A stretch of DNA of 36,083 nucleotides, from positions 1 through 36,083 of the forward strand of contig JADGJG010000152.1 in NCBI GenBank assembly GCA_027596195.1. The letters are read 5' to 3'. This DNA comes from Podochytrium sp. JEL0797 (taxonomy: Eukaryota; Chytridiomycota; Chytridiomycetes; Chytridiales; Chytriomycetaceae). Positions 11,701 to 22,100 of the stretch are shown here, piece by piece; within the stretch, counting starts at the first letter, position 1, and the number at the start of each line of letters is the position of its first letter. The position numbers were made by a program, and so were the translations under genes. The notes beneath the pieces are model-generated. The model had not been told where the DNA came from. It ran no database searches and saw only the letters and a program-made list of their open reading frames with translations.

Positions 11701-12798
11701 GGTTATGGTGGTGATGCTTGGGTTGCGGTGACGGCAGTAATGCCGCGGGAGACGACGAGGATTGAGCAAGCGTTGTGAGATAAAGTCGGAGGATGGTGGC
11801 GCGTTTGGAGGGGACAAAGGAGACGGGGGAGGGGGAAAAGAGGAGGGTGTATGCGTGTGAGATTGTGATAAGTTGGTTGGGGTCACTGGACAAGTTGTTT
11901 GCAATGTGTCAGAAGGCCTGGGCAAGAGCCATATTTCGGAAACTCACCTCTTCTGATCCAAAGCAACCAACAACGCACAATACGAATACAAAGCCTCCTC
12001 ACACCACACATTCCACTGATCCTGCACCCCTCCTGCCTCCACACTCTTCCTCAACTCGGGATTCGAAACGACGGTCAGAGAAGGCAACACAAATGGTTTC
12101 GAGTTAATATACTGTTTAGCGAGTTGAAAGCACTTCATGGATTGTTCGAAATCACGGAGAGAGAGGTAAGCCTGGGCTGGATGAGGCGAATCGGAGATCG
12201 GAAATCAGAAACAGAATTGATTGAGGTTGATCCGGATGGCAAATGCATTACCCAGAATCGTGATCGCCATAAGGTACACTACTTTGGAGTACTGTTTCGA
12301 ATCCTTTCGCAATGCATCGAGTTTCGTAGGTTGGGACGGATCATTGGCAACGACGAGGTTAGTCAGTTTTGCCACAGCGAGGGATGCATCGCCTTGGAGG
12401 AGTGCGAGTCGGGCCAGGAGGACAGTTGCTTCCTATTGTTTACACCAGTAAGATCACCGCATTCGATCATCAACAAATGCGTACAAATTACTCACCAGGG
12501 TTTCCCCCACTTTCGCACTCTCCTTGTGGTCCAATGCAAACGAAGCAAAGACGGGGCTTCCCGTTTCGATCGAAACACCGCACTTTGTCATTAGAAGCGA
12601 CGAGAGCTGGGCGACTAGGAACAATCGCTTTAGTTGCTAGGAAACATCCGAAAGCACTAGGAAACAAGGCTTACGCTGCCTGGCTTCTTCGTCGCCTAAA
12701 GAGTCGGTCACCGCTTTGCCCTTGGCCATCAAGTGCTGGCCAGATGCCACCTGGTCAAAGGCGCCGTGGCAGAGCAGCGCGTCGAGAACAAGACTCAT
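8790..12798 (-). CDS. YPP1: TPR protein of the YPP1/TTC7 family (PI 4-kinase scaffold)
   Basis: Ten exons (12798-12675, 12614-12496, 12432-12252, 12176-11948, 11885-11348, 11282-10995, 10920-10642, 10586-10333, 10268-9605, 9548-8790) join in frame to 1144 residues. YPP1/TTC7 proteins recruit PI 4-kinase (Stt4/PI4KA) to the plasma membrane together with Efr3. The strongest family resemblance is the central TPR block SSWHLLALLLTSLRQYPQAL followed by LKLTHLAIIEHSLGPKAALEAL, and the C-terminal TPRs (ARYWFSRVCW…, DAWKGLGEVLWETG, EEAKECLLVGVQ). The N-terminal exons also have the helical, Ala/Leu-rich look of TPRs (EATVLLARLALLQGDASLAVA). A Ser/Pro/Gly-rich disordered stretch (about 740-960) interrupts the repeats, as in fungal members. 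Exon 1 and its 60-nt intron are the least certain part of the model. Confidence 0.75.
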
Positions 12799-13166
12799 TT
12801 CTTCAGTTGATTTTTATTTCTGTTAAGTAAGATTCTCTACTGGTATCAAGGGTATTTAAATTCACCAATTGTGAAACATAATCAAATTCAAAATACTAAA
12901 AAAATAGATGGCTGGCGTTTGTGCGCCCCAAAGAAAAACACATTTTTCTATTCTTCTCCCTTCCATGCATCTGTTACATAAAAAACCTGAACGTCAGAAA
13001 AATCTGTCAAATTACCATGCGTAATTGAGCGTAAAAACTCCTGTTCTACACTCTATTAATCGTCATAAATGCGTAATATAAAAAAATACGAGAAATGAGA
13101 AACGCACTTTAGATAAACGGTATAAAACGCGAAAGGTGGGAACGCATCAAACTCCAAGCCCCAAAA
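12799..13166. other. divergent intergenic region between YPP1-like and VWD family A genes
   Basis: These 368 bases are AT-rich and lie between two divergently transcribed genes, so they should contain both promoters. A TATA box for the right-hand gene is listed separately. No other gene or repeat was recognised. Confidence 0.5.
13121..13126 (+). promoter_or_regulatory. TATA box of VWD family A gene
   Basis: TATAAA occurs in the context CGGTATAAAACG, 41 bases upstream of the ATG at 13167. The B gene has a similar GGTATAAAG 47 bases before its ATG, so both intact promoters of this family seem TATA-driven with short leaders. Confidence 0.5.
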
Positions 13167-14888
13167 ATGAAATTCGCTCCAGTTTCTCTTGTTGTGGGCC
13201 TCCTGTCCCAAACCGCCTTGTCCCAAACTTGCTCCCTCGCCACAGACCCTGGCTCCCTCTTTGTCTTCAACCCGCCTGCATTGACTTACGACTCCTCCAT
13301 CGGCGGCGCCATCTTCACAATCAAACTGGCTTGCCAACCTGAAGGTGACGTCCGCGCCGCGTTTAAGATGGCCGGGTTGCAAATGCACAACCCCATCGTC
13401 GCATTCACCGCCGATAACTGGTCCATCCCTCAGTCCGTGACCATCACGGCTGCCTCGGGTGCGCTCGTGTCTGCCGGAAGCTCGGTTGAGGTGGACATCG
13501 ACGCTCCCTGCAATTCGCGTTTGCATCAACAAACAGCCTTATACCCATTCAATCACAAGAATGCCGGAACTTGTGGGGTTGATGCTTTCGCGGGCAACGG
13601 AGAGAACAAGTGCACGGTTTGGGGTGACCCTCACTTTGTTCCTTTTGATCAAAAGTGCTACAGTTTCCAAGGAACGGGTGCTTATTACTACTACAAGGTA
13701 AATGACTTGTCTTTTATTTTCCATTTAATAATAATCGATTTTGAAACTTGTTTTGTCCCCAAATAGTCCGACTCCCTCAAGATCCAGGCATTCCAGTACC
13801 CTTGCCACCACAATTCATGGGTCACTTGCATCGGTTCCGTTTCCGTCGATTACCTCGGCAGCGTGTTGTCCCTCTCCCGATTGACCACCGATGAAGATGC
13901 CAGCAGTGAGTACCTCGCCGTGCCCAAGATCACAAAAGTTTCTCCCACCCTTGGCGCTCTCAGCTATGAGCCACACGATCTGACCCAAGCCCACATGCTC
14001 ACCATCATCACTTGTGACGGAGCCAAAATCGTGTTGGATTGGAACAACTGGAACATGATGAAAGTGGTCATCACTCTCGTGCACGGAAACAATGGTCTCT
14101 GCTCCGGAAAAGGAGATTACGCTGTCCCGATTGTGGACGACCACTTCCTCGGCAACTTTGTCTCCCGCACTCCATTCAACACCTTTTTGGGCGGAGCAAA
14201 CATGATCGTGTCTCCAGCAGTCGGTTTCAATACCAAGGACTACACCACATGCACGGCTCACCCTCTCCTCCCCTTGCTCCCCATCTTACCGAACGGTCCT
14301 CTTCCCTTCCCCGCTCCCTTCCCCCCGCTTATTCCAGAAGGGCCCATCATCCAGATTCTAAACAACCCACTTCCAATCAATCCACTCGCTCCTCTCGGTC
14401 CCATTCCAGGCGGACCCATTCTCCATGCTGATCCTGGCTTCATCAAGAACTCTGCCGACCAGATTGTCGTGCCACCCAACGTCGCTCCGATTGGTCCCAA
14501 TCCAGGTGGGCCGCTTACTCCAGGGCCGATAGGCGACATTCCAGGAGGCCCTATTGCTACAGGACCGAATGGAGAGAATCCAGGTGGACCCAATGCACTT
14601 TTCGATCCTGGCTTCGTCAAGGTCTCTGCGGACAAGACTGATGGCATATCCAAAACTGCACCAGTGGTTGCAAACTCGCCAGTATTCAATGCGGTGGTGG
14701 CACCTGCCGATTCTGCCGCAACAGCTAATAGCAAGAGCGTCCCTGCTGATGCTATATCAGCTATCGCGTCTCCAATTCCATCGCTTCTTTCAAACACCAC
14801 TGCACCAGCGGCGCCACTTTTGCCGGCTCCCGTGGCAGACACATTGGTCACTACCACAATGGTGAACGTTCCCGCCGCATCTGCATAA
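13167..14888 (+). CDS. VWD-domain surface protein, family A, interrupted in its tail
   Basis: Exons 13167-13697 and 13767-14888 (69-nt intron) encode 550 residues up to an early TAA. Order: signal peptide (MKFAPVSLVVGLLSQTALSQ); a beta-sandwich-like domain (FNPPALTYDSS…, NWSIPQSVTITA; about 25-125) resembling domains of bacterial adhesins; a VWD domain starting at the WGDPHF signature (about 152-330); a Pro/Gly-rich hinge with DPGFIKNSADQ and a second DPGFVKVSADK; then the start of an Ala/Pro-rich tail. Compared with the left A copy it lacks 15 bases in the VWD segment (the PGFYE part). The TAA removes the GPI-type C-terminus still recognisable downstream (next entry). If expressed as read, the protein would be secreted rather than anchored. 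A sequencing error or unrecognised intron could instead restore the tail, but none fits the phases. Confidence 0.75.
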
Positions 14889-15276
14889 TCCGCGGGAAAC
14901 ACTGCCAACCCTGTCATCAGCGCTCTTGCCACTGCCTCGGTAATTGCCGCTGCTGTTCCTGCCGTAAATTCTGGAGCGAATGGATACATTTCTGCTACTG
15001 CTCCTACTTCCCCTCCTATCACTACCCACCTCCCGGCTACCTGACGCTCCTAGTGTCTCGAACGTTGCCCCAATTGCCATAGCGCCTATGGCACCAGTTA
15101 TTCCCTCCGTTCCGAATGTTTCGAGCTTTGTTCCTGTTGCGGTCGCACCACCCGCTGATTACAAGGCCCCTGTTGCCAATGCGAATCAGGTCGCGGTCAT
15201 GAACATTTTGGCCAACAAGGCCAATTTTGTAATGGGGTCCCACGTTGTCCTTTTTGTTGTTGCTTGGTTGTTCTAA
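14889..15276 (+). pseudogene. detached C-terminal tail of the family A gene
   Basis: Directly after the TAA the same frame continues as Ala/Ser/Pro-rich coding-like sequence to a TGA near 15040. It then shifts into another frame and runs to a TAA at 15274-15276. This second part ends NILANKANFVMGSHVVLF…, matching the GPI-anchor-like C-termini of the other three copies. One nonsense change plus one frameshift therefore separate this tail from its gene. The corresponding region of the left A copy is continuous, which indicates loss here rather than an intron. Confidence 0.7.
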
Positions 15277-15428
15277 CCTCATTGCAACCTTGATTAACCG
15301 AGCTTGTTCATTTTAATTTAATTATCGTTTTGAATTAAGTCTACTGTTTTTGTTCTTACATTTGATCTAACTTATGTATTTACTTAATAATTAGTCCGAA
15401 AATAGTTTCACAAATGACTTTGCTTATC

Positions 15429-15453
15429 ACTCACCCTCTCGGAAAGGGTGAGT
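15429..15453. repeat. perfect inverted repeat, 9-bp stem and 7-base loop
   Basis: ACTCACCCT and AGGGTGAGT flank the loop CTCGGAA. It sits about 150 bases after the end of the family A tail. It could be a transcript-end structure or the remnant of a small mobile-element end; nothing else supports either. Confidence 0.6.
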
Positions 15454-16432
15454 CTCTGAAACCTTTATTTTTGACGGGACAGTTCCACAAGAATTTTTTT
15501 TAAGCAATCTGATTGGCTGCCACCGGCGAGAAGGGTCCCCAGCCTCACCCAACCACGGGAGAGAAAAACCGACAACGGTATCAGGTAGATTGCGTACGCA
15601 TATAATCACTCCGTTGAAGAGAGCCCTGGGCAGTGACTGATGACGGGTTAAGCACGGTAACGAATCAAAATCGATTATGTCATATAACAAGTTAATTCAT
15701 CAGCTTCGCCGGCTGGCGCCATTGGTTGGTGTCAATCTTCCCCACTCGCTGCGTCTCACCAAGAAAGAAATTTGTAACGAATGATTTGTTGAAGATAATA
15801 TTACAAGGACCAACCGACCCCTGAGTACACTTCAAGGCGATCCACTTCAAATAACGACCGTACCCCGGAATATGCTGCAAGAAACGCTGCAAGAACTGGC
15901 ACAAGCAATGCTGCCTCTGTTGTGGACCACGACGCTGAAAATTTTGAAAACGTTCGACCGGTGGCTCAACATCTCCATCGCCATGTTATTGGACCAAGGC
16001 AACTTTGAATGCTGGGGCCAACGCGACACCCACTGGATCCATTGTTTTGGTCGGGTCCACTCCCTGTCTCACTGGCGCCAATGGCAGATCCCCTACCCTT
16101 CACTTTTCCTCCAGCGCTTCTTCCTCTTGCATGCCCTCCCCCAAAAGGAAGTCGAAGACCTGGACTCCTCGCGCTGATTAAATTGTTTCCGCTTCCTTGT
16201 TTCTCCTCTTGTTCGTTTTCTTTGCTTCTACTTCAAAAATCAGAAACTTGTGTTTTCTTTCTCTCTTCCTCCAAACAAAAAGGGCGAGTGCACTGCCCGA
16301 CTGGGCCTTAATTGCATACCAAATATTGTGAAAGAACTCCGTAATTTTCATTAAGAAGGGGTGTAATTTTTTACGAAATCAGGAAAATTGAGGTTTATTG
16401 CGGAAAAATTAAAATGTAAGACCAAATTCAGG

Positions 16433-16438
16433 TATAAA
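16433..16438 (+). promoter_or_regulatory. TATA box of VWD family B gene
   Basis: TATAAA in the context CAGGTATAAAGAG lies 47 bases upstream of the ATG at 16485, matching the arrangement at the family A gene (13121). Confidence 0.5.
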
Positions 16439-16484
16439 GAGTAGGTTGGATTATTGTGCGATTATTGCGAGAACCACAAACTAA

Positions 16485-18529
16485 ATGCATTTCACCGCTC
16501 TCACTGTCCTTGCTGGCCTTCTGTCTCATGTCGCACTGGCACAAAACCCGATTGCGACTCATCTCGCAATGGCACAAGGCCCCGTAGTGGCGCAAGGCCT
16601 CGCACTGGCACAAGGCTCCGCACTGGCGCAAGGCCAAGCTTGTGCTGCTGCCGCGTCTGCATTCGTATTCAACCCATCTGCATTGAGCTACGACTCCTCT
16701 GTTGGGGGAACTACATTCACAGTCGCATTGACCAAGCAACCTCAAGGCATGGTCCGTGCTGCGTTCAAGCTTGCCGGATTGCAAATGAACACCCCCATCG
16801 TAACGTTCTCGCCAGAGAGCTGGGCTACTCCTCAGACTGTCACCATCACGGCCGACGTGGGCGCTCTCAACGCGGCGGTCAACTCGATTGAGGTCGATAT
16901 CGACGCTCCTTGTGCAATCAATATTGACAGATGCACAGCTTCCTATCCCTTCACCGCCACTGATGGAGACGACAATCGATTAAACGGCGGTGGTGGAGAA
17001 GTGAGAGGTGGTACATGTACCATTCAGGGTGATCCCCACTTCACGACCTTTGCTGGAGACCATTTTGACTTCATGGGTGATGGCGACTTTTATTACTACA
17101 AGGTGTGACTGCTCGTTTTTGTGTTCTTCTGCGTTCTCATGCTGTATTCCTCAAATAGTCTCCGAGTGTGGTGATCATGGGCCGCCAAGCCCCATGCTCT
17201 CCAGGATCAAATGCCGCATGCCTTAGTGCCATTTCAGTGCGCTACCTTGACAGCATCGTTGTGGTCGGCAAAATGAATGCGGATGATGATACTCCGCATG
17301 TCAAAGTTGTTAGTCCCCATCTCGACGGTCTCGCCTACTCGCCAATGAATGACAAGAAAGTCACTATCACCACAGACAACGGGTTTTCAGTTGATGTGGA
17401 CTGTGGTCTGTGGCAGGCCACCATCAAGGCCCCTGCCACTAATGGGGCGACTGGTCTTTGTTACGGACACGGTGCAGGTGATTGGATGGTTCCCATGAAT
17501 GACGACAACATCATGGGCACATACGTGAAGGGATCCTTGTCGCCGTTTGCTCAATACTTGGGACCGGGTGTCGCCATGAACGTAGCTCCAGCAATCGGAT
17601 TCGGCCCTAACGATTACACCACTTGCGTGGCGGAACAAAAAATTGCCACACCGATCCTTGTTCCAGCTGGCCCAATCGTTGTTCCCGCCGGACCCGTCGG
17701 CCCCGTACCGGCACTTGTTCCAGCTGGCCCAATCGCGGTTCCAGCCGGACCCGTCATTGTTCCAGCTGGCCCAATTGCGGCTCCAGCTGGACCCGTTCTT
17801 GTTCCAGCAGGCCCAATCGCTGTTCCAGCCGGACCCGTCGCGCCATTAGTCGACCCTGGTTTTAACAAGAATTCTGCTGATCAACAAGTTATCGCACCCG
17901 CTGGTGTTCCTGCTGTCGTTGCTCCGGCTGTTGGTGGTGCTGCGGTTCCTCCTTTGCCGATAATTCCAAACACGCCCCATGCTCCCGCTGGTGGTGCTCC
18001 TGTTGCACTTCCAAATCCGGCCGCTCCACTTCCTCTTCCGCCTGTTATCGCGGGTGCTGCTCCTCCCGCGGCAGCACCCATCTTGGCCCCTGCTGCTGTC
18101 GCTCCACCCGCTATTGTAGCACCAGTTGCTAAAGCGGCAGTTCCCGCAGTCCCTGTCGCTGCTCCTGCCCCCGTCATTCCCGCCGCTGCCGTCCAGCCTG
18201 TTGCTCCAGTTGCTGCTTCCCCAGTCGTTGCTGCTCCACCAGCTTACAACGCTGCCGCCCCAATTGCTGCTGCCCCAATTGCTCCAGCTCCACCCCCTTA
18301 CACAGCTGTCGCCCCAGTTGCGGTTGCCCCAGCCGCCCCTGCTCCAGCGATTCCAATTGCCCCTGCTGCCCCAATCGCGCCGGTTGCCGCACCCGCGCCT
18401 GTGGCACCAGCGGTTTACCAGGCTCCCGGTTCGAGCAGCCCCAATGCCCTGAAGAACCTTTTGGCCAGCGGTGGCAGTGCCGTGATCGGATCCCATGTTG
18501 CGCTCTTCCTCCTTGCGTTGGTGTTGTGA
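16485..18529 (+). CDS. VWD-domain, Pro/Ala-rich, GPI-anchor-like surface protein, family B
   Basis: Exons 16485-17102 and 17159-18529 (56-nt intron) encode 662 residues, the intact B member. Order: signal peptide MHFTALTVLAGLLSHVALAQ; a short run of ALAQG-like repeats; a beta-sandwich-like domain (FNPSALSYDSS…, SWATPQTVTITA, about 60-160); a VWD domain beginning at IQGDPHFTTF (about 185) and continuing across the intron through VTITTDNGFSVDVDCGLW and GLCYG; repeats of VPAGPI/VPAGPV; the family motif DPGFNKNSADQ; about 200 residues of Ala/Pro/Val; and a hydrophobic end (HVALFLLALVL) preceded by small residues, as in GPI signals. The intron sits at the same place as in family A (after YYYK). 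VWD domains in animals mediate multimerisation and adhesion. A wall- or membrane-anchored adhesin is a reasonable inference but not shown. Confidence 0.82.
16533..16635 (+). repeat. tandem repeats encoding AMAQG/ALAQG after the signal peptide
   Basis: The sequence encoding the end of the signal peptide (ALAQ) is followed by four degenerate 15-18-base units reading AMAQG, VVAQG, ALAQG and ALAQG. The left B pseudogene has only one such unit, so the array arose after the two copies split or was lost from the left. Confidence 0.75.
17657..17838 (+). repeat. minisatellite encoding VPAGPI/VPAGPV repeats
   Basis: Units of about 36 bases (each two near-identical 18-base halves, GTTCCAGCTGGCCCAAT and GTTCCAGCCGGACCC) repeat about five times. 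They encode a regular Pro-Ala-Gly-Pro rod between the VWD domain and the DPGF motif. The left pseudogene has one to two units here, showing length change between copies. Confidence 0.8.
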
Positions 18530-18593
18530 AAAGTGTTCTCCAAACCTGCGTTCCTTAATTTTTCAATTTTCATCCTATTTTTTCATTCTCATT

Positions 18594-18977
18594 TTACTTT
18601 GGTTTTATCATTTTAATGTAACTTTTTAATTCGTGTATATAAAAAGATTCTCCATATATCTCCCCTCCAAAAGCTGTGTTCTCTAGCTGGCTCTTGGCCG
18701 TGACACCCGCCAGAATCACTTCAAAACAAAACCCTGAAAGTATTTGAGCGGTCACATCAATTTCACGGCGGTCTGTTGCTTGGGAGAGCGATAATTCCTT
18801 TGTATCTTCGTCACAAGTCGTTGTTGTTGCTGTGAATCCGCGTCCATCAATTGTTGCAGAAATCGGATCTGAGGTGTTTCGCGAGTTGGTGCGTTTTTTT
18901 CCGCGCGAATTCAATTCCACATCTCCTAGCAGACTGTCTTCGCAAATCCACATTTGTAAATTCGAGATCAACTCCAC
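18594..18977 (-). pseudogene. degenerate fragment related to the 3' end of the adjacent DEAH helicase gene
   Basis: A 127-codon minus-strand ORF lies in the 617-base gap after the B gene (18530-19146). Bases 18683-18770 clearly resemble 19286-19375, the last exon of the helicase: both have CTCTTGGCCGTG, ACACCCG/GCACCCG, GAATCACTTCAAA and a CAAATCAATT/CATCAATTTC core in the same order. In protein terms, EVILAGVTAKS corresponds to [11 protein letters not shown] of the helicase. The rest of the ORF shows no such match and no known domain. It is probably a partial tandem duplicate of the helicase 3' end, now decayed. A short lineage-specific gene made from it is an alternative. Bases 18978-19146 hold nothing recognisable. 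Confidence 0.5.
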
Positions 18978-19146
18978 TTGTTGAGTGCTTCCTCTCTATC
19001 TTCCGTGGCAACACCCGCTAATCCAAAATCCTGCTCGATGGATTCAGCGCCTCAATGGTGTTCGTGAATTTCTCTTTGACCCTCCTCGTGAGATATAGAA
19101 AAACTGCATTATGAAGTTTATTCGTGAACAAAAACAACGGGCAATC

Positions 19147-22100
19147 TCAGTCCGAGTCCTCCGCAGAATCCTCAGCCGCCGCAGCAGCCACCTCCCTTCT
19201 CCTCATATCATCCCCCATAGGCATCTGCGCCAAAAACGGCTGCAACTTTTTGGCAATCCCTTCCTTCTCGGTAGGCGGCGGCATCTTGCTCTTGGCCGTG
19301 GCACCCGACGGAATCACTTCAAATTCCTGAATGTATTCTACAGGCGGCCAAATCAATTGCACTGCTGTGTGTACTTCGGTGGGGAGCCATGCGAGGTATT
19401 CGGAGAGAAGGAATTGCGGCTGTTCGATCCTATAGTTTCAAAAGGAAACGAAAGGTGAGACGGGGTAAACTTGCTATACACTGCCAAAGAAACGCACCAA
19501 ATCGTTTCCAGCGCTGATCGACTGCACACATTTTTGGACAACAATGCGGAAAGGAGTCCGTTCACGCGACTTTGGATCTTGGACCACGACTTGGTGATAA
19601 TGATGGGTTTGGCAGTGAGGTAAGGCTGTTTGGTGTTGCAGAATCGCATCAGAACCCATCCAATACAGTCAATCGGAATAAAGGAAACTCACCAAAAGAA
19701 TCCCAAACATGTCTGGCAAGGGAACCGCTTTCGACTTTGCCTTCCCCTTAGACTTCGTCACAACTCGTCCAGGAGTCACTTTCCCCTCCAAAAGCGCCAT
19801 CGCGAACCACTGCACTCCACCCTTCAAATCCACATCCGCCTCCATGATCGGCAACTCCCACATCTTGGGGCCATAATTGGGCGCCCAGAACCCAACCACC
19901 TTGTCCTTCATGGCATCATACCGCGGCACGGGCTGCTCCATCAACTTGCCCTGCTTCAACAAACTCTTGGGCCCAATCTTGGCAATCCACGACTCAGCAA
20001 CCACAGTCACATTCTTCAACATCAGCTTCTTGGTCTTCCCTGGCCCGGAGGCAGCCACCGTCTGATCCTGCCTCAAAAACATGACCCCAGAGTTATCCGC
20101 CGTCAACCTCTCCTCCACTCCCATCACCTCCTCATACACAATCCACTGCGGCGCAGGCCGCACACTCGCAAGAGCAGAAGACGCATGAATCGTAAACACG
20201 TCCTCCTTGTTTCCCCACATGGTCGTGAAAATCGGTTTGATGTTTTTGCCACCGTTCGCCAAAGCAGTTTTGGTCGCCACAACGTCGTACCGCGCAATAT
20301 GGTCCGGGAACCCAGCGAGGAGAATCTGCCGCAGCAGCGCAGTGTCTTTCAAAGTGGGTGGCGGAATCACATGCGGTTTGTATCCCGACGTGGCAGCTGG
20401 GAGCGTTTTGAACCCGACCGTGCCTATGGGAAGACACGCCTTCACCAACGTGGTGAGTTGAACACGCAATCGATTGATTTCCTCAACGGCTTTGGGTCGC
20501 AGGAAGTGAGACTCCATGAAGGCAGCGCCGCCGTCTTGGGAGGTGGACGCGGCCGAGGAGAAGGCGCCGACGGCGCGGAGGATTTTGAGGGCATCGGATG
20601 TGACTGGTTCTCCAGCAAACATTTGCATGACGCGGTGCCATTCACCCACTTTTTTGGACTTGGCGGCCTTGTCTTCGGTGTCGGAATCGTCGTCGTCGGC
20701 GGATTTGCGGCCAGTGACGTTGTCATCGCGAATGAATGGGTCGCCGACAGAGAGGCCAGAAACCAATGCGATTGCGTATGGGAGAGTGTATCCAGCTTGA
20801 TCGGCAGCAATGATAAGCCTGCAAAAAAGTTAGCAAAAAACTCGAAACAAGAAATTACAAAGCAAAGAGCACTCACATTTTCGCATATCGCGGTGAAACC
20901 GGAAACTTGGCCAACATTTTCCCTAACTCCGTAATCTTGCCTCCTCCCTCCGCCACATCCACCGACGCTCCCCTCTCGACAGCCCCCAAATGAATCAACA
21001 ACGTCTCTCCAGCCCTCAAATTATCCTTGCCAGGTGGCGTCGGGAACGGGAAATTCAACACGTTCGAAATCCCCATACTCTTCATCTGCAACACAACCCC
21101 TTCAATCGGCACCCTCAACATCTCAGGCCTCGAGAACTGATCGAAATGATTCGCAAACACAGCCGACGAGAAGAGCCGGTAACAATGTCCAGGACCCACG
21201 CGACCCGCTCTTCCGGCACGTTGGTCCGAACTCGCGCGCGAAGTCCAACCGATTTGGAACGTTTGAACTCCCGAATGCGTGTCGTACCGGCGTTCCTTGA
21301 CTTTGCCGCAATCGACAACGTATTTTATTCCTGGGATGGTCAAACTCGTTTCAGCCACGTTGGTTGCAATGACGCAGAGGCGGGTTCCTGGCGGTGGGGC
21401 TTCGAAGACGCGCATTTGGGCGGCGGTGGGGAGGAGAGAGTAGAGGGGGAGAACGTGGAGTGGCATAGCTTTCATGGACAAGTATTAGTCGCGCAAAGAA
21501 CAAAAGAGGGGGGGAGGAACAAAAAAGACTCACTCTCGCGATCCACAGCCTCGTGCAATTTTCCAACATCGTCCTCGCCATCCGCACCATCGAGAATCTC
21601 CACCTCCTCTTCCTCGTCATCGGAATCCAACGCCTCGCCTTCGTCGTAATCATCCGCGCCATCTTCCCTCACAGCCCCAAACTCTTCATCAAACGTCTCG
21701 CCGTCCTCCGTTTCCCCAAACATGGACGTCTCACCCGCCAAATCCTTGTCCTTCTCCCCCACCTTCTCCTTCGCCTCAATCACCGACCCAGCCTTTGGAG
21801 GATACGCCTTCCTCAGCTTCTTGACCAACGCCGTAATCTCACTCTGTCCCGTCAAAAACACCAAGATCGCACCATGCGGCAACTTGGTATGAATCTTGGA
21901 CACCTTCTTGAAGGCCTCGCCAATGTAATCCGTCTCGGGGGTCACCTTGTTGTAATGAATCGTGACCTTGAACTGTCTCCCATCGACCTTGACCACCGGC
22001 GGGATCCCTTGATCAACGGGGAACAGAACGCGATTGCCCGTGAAATCTTCGACACGCAGCGTGGCACTCATGACGATCAGTTTGAGCGGTTTGACGCCTT

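Larger units (their letters stand above)
15277..16484. other. long intergenic region without recognised gene
   Basis: This 1208-base region separates the right A and B genes. Short ORFs exist on both strands (for example 15872-16177 plus, and 15692-15904 and 15427-15690 minus), but none has a recognisable domain, splice continuation or codon pattern. The base composition of 15850-16190 is more gene-like than its flanks, so a fragment of an unknown gene or old mobile element cannot be excluded. A perfect hairpin at 15429 and the B-gene TATA box at 16433 are listed separately. Confidence 0.5.

Noticed and set aside
14800..15050. An intron that would skip the TAA at 14886 and the shift at 15040
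   Set aside because: GT-AG pairs exist (for example a GTAAAT donor at about 14966 with a CTGAC/CTAG acceptor), but none restores the correct phase, and the homologous region of the left copy is continuous coding sequence.
15872..16177. 101-codon plus-strand ORF with several Trp residues
   Set aside because: No recognisable family, no matching exons or promoter; kept only as part of the unassigned gap.
19630..20934. 434-codon plus-strand ORF over the helicase gene
   Set aside because: It is antisense to the conserved ECM16 exon and has no domain; Arg/His/Pro-rich composition is typical of a shadow frame.
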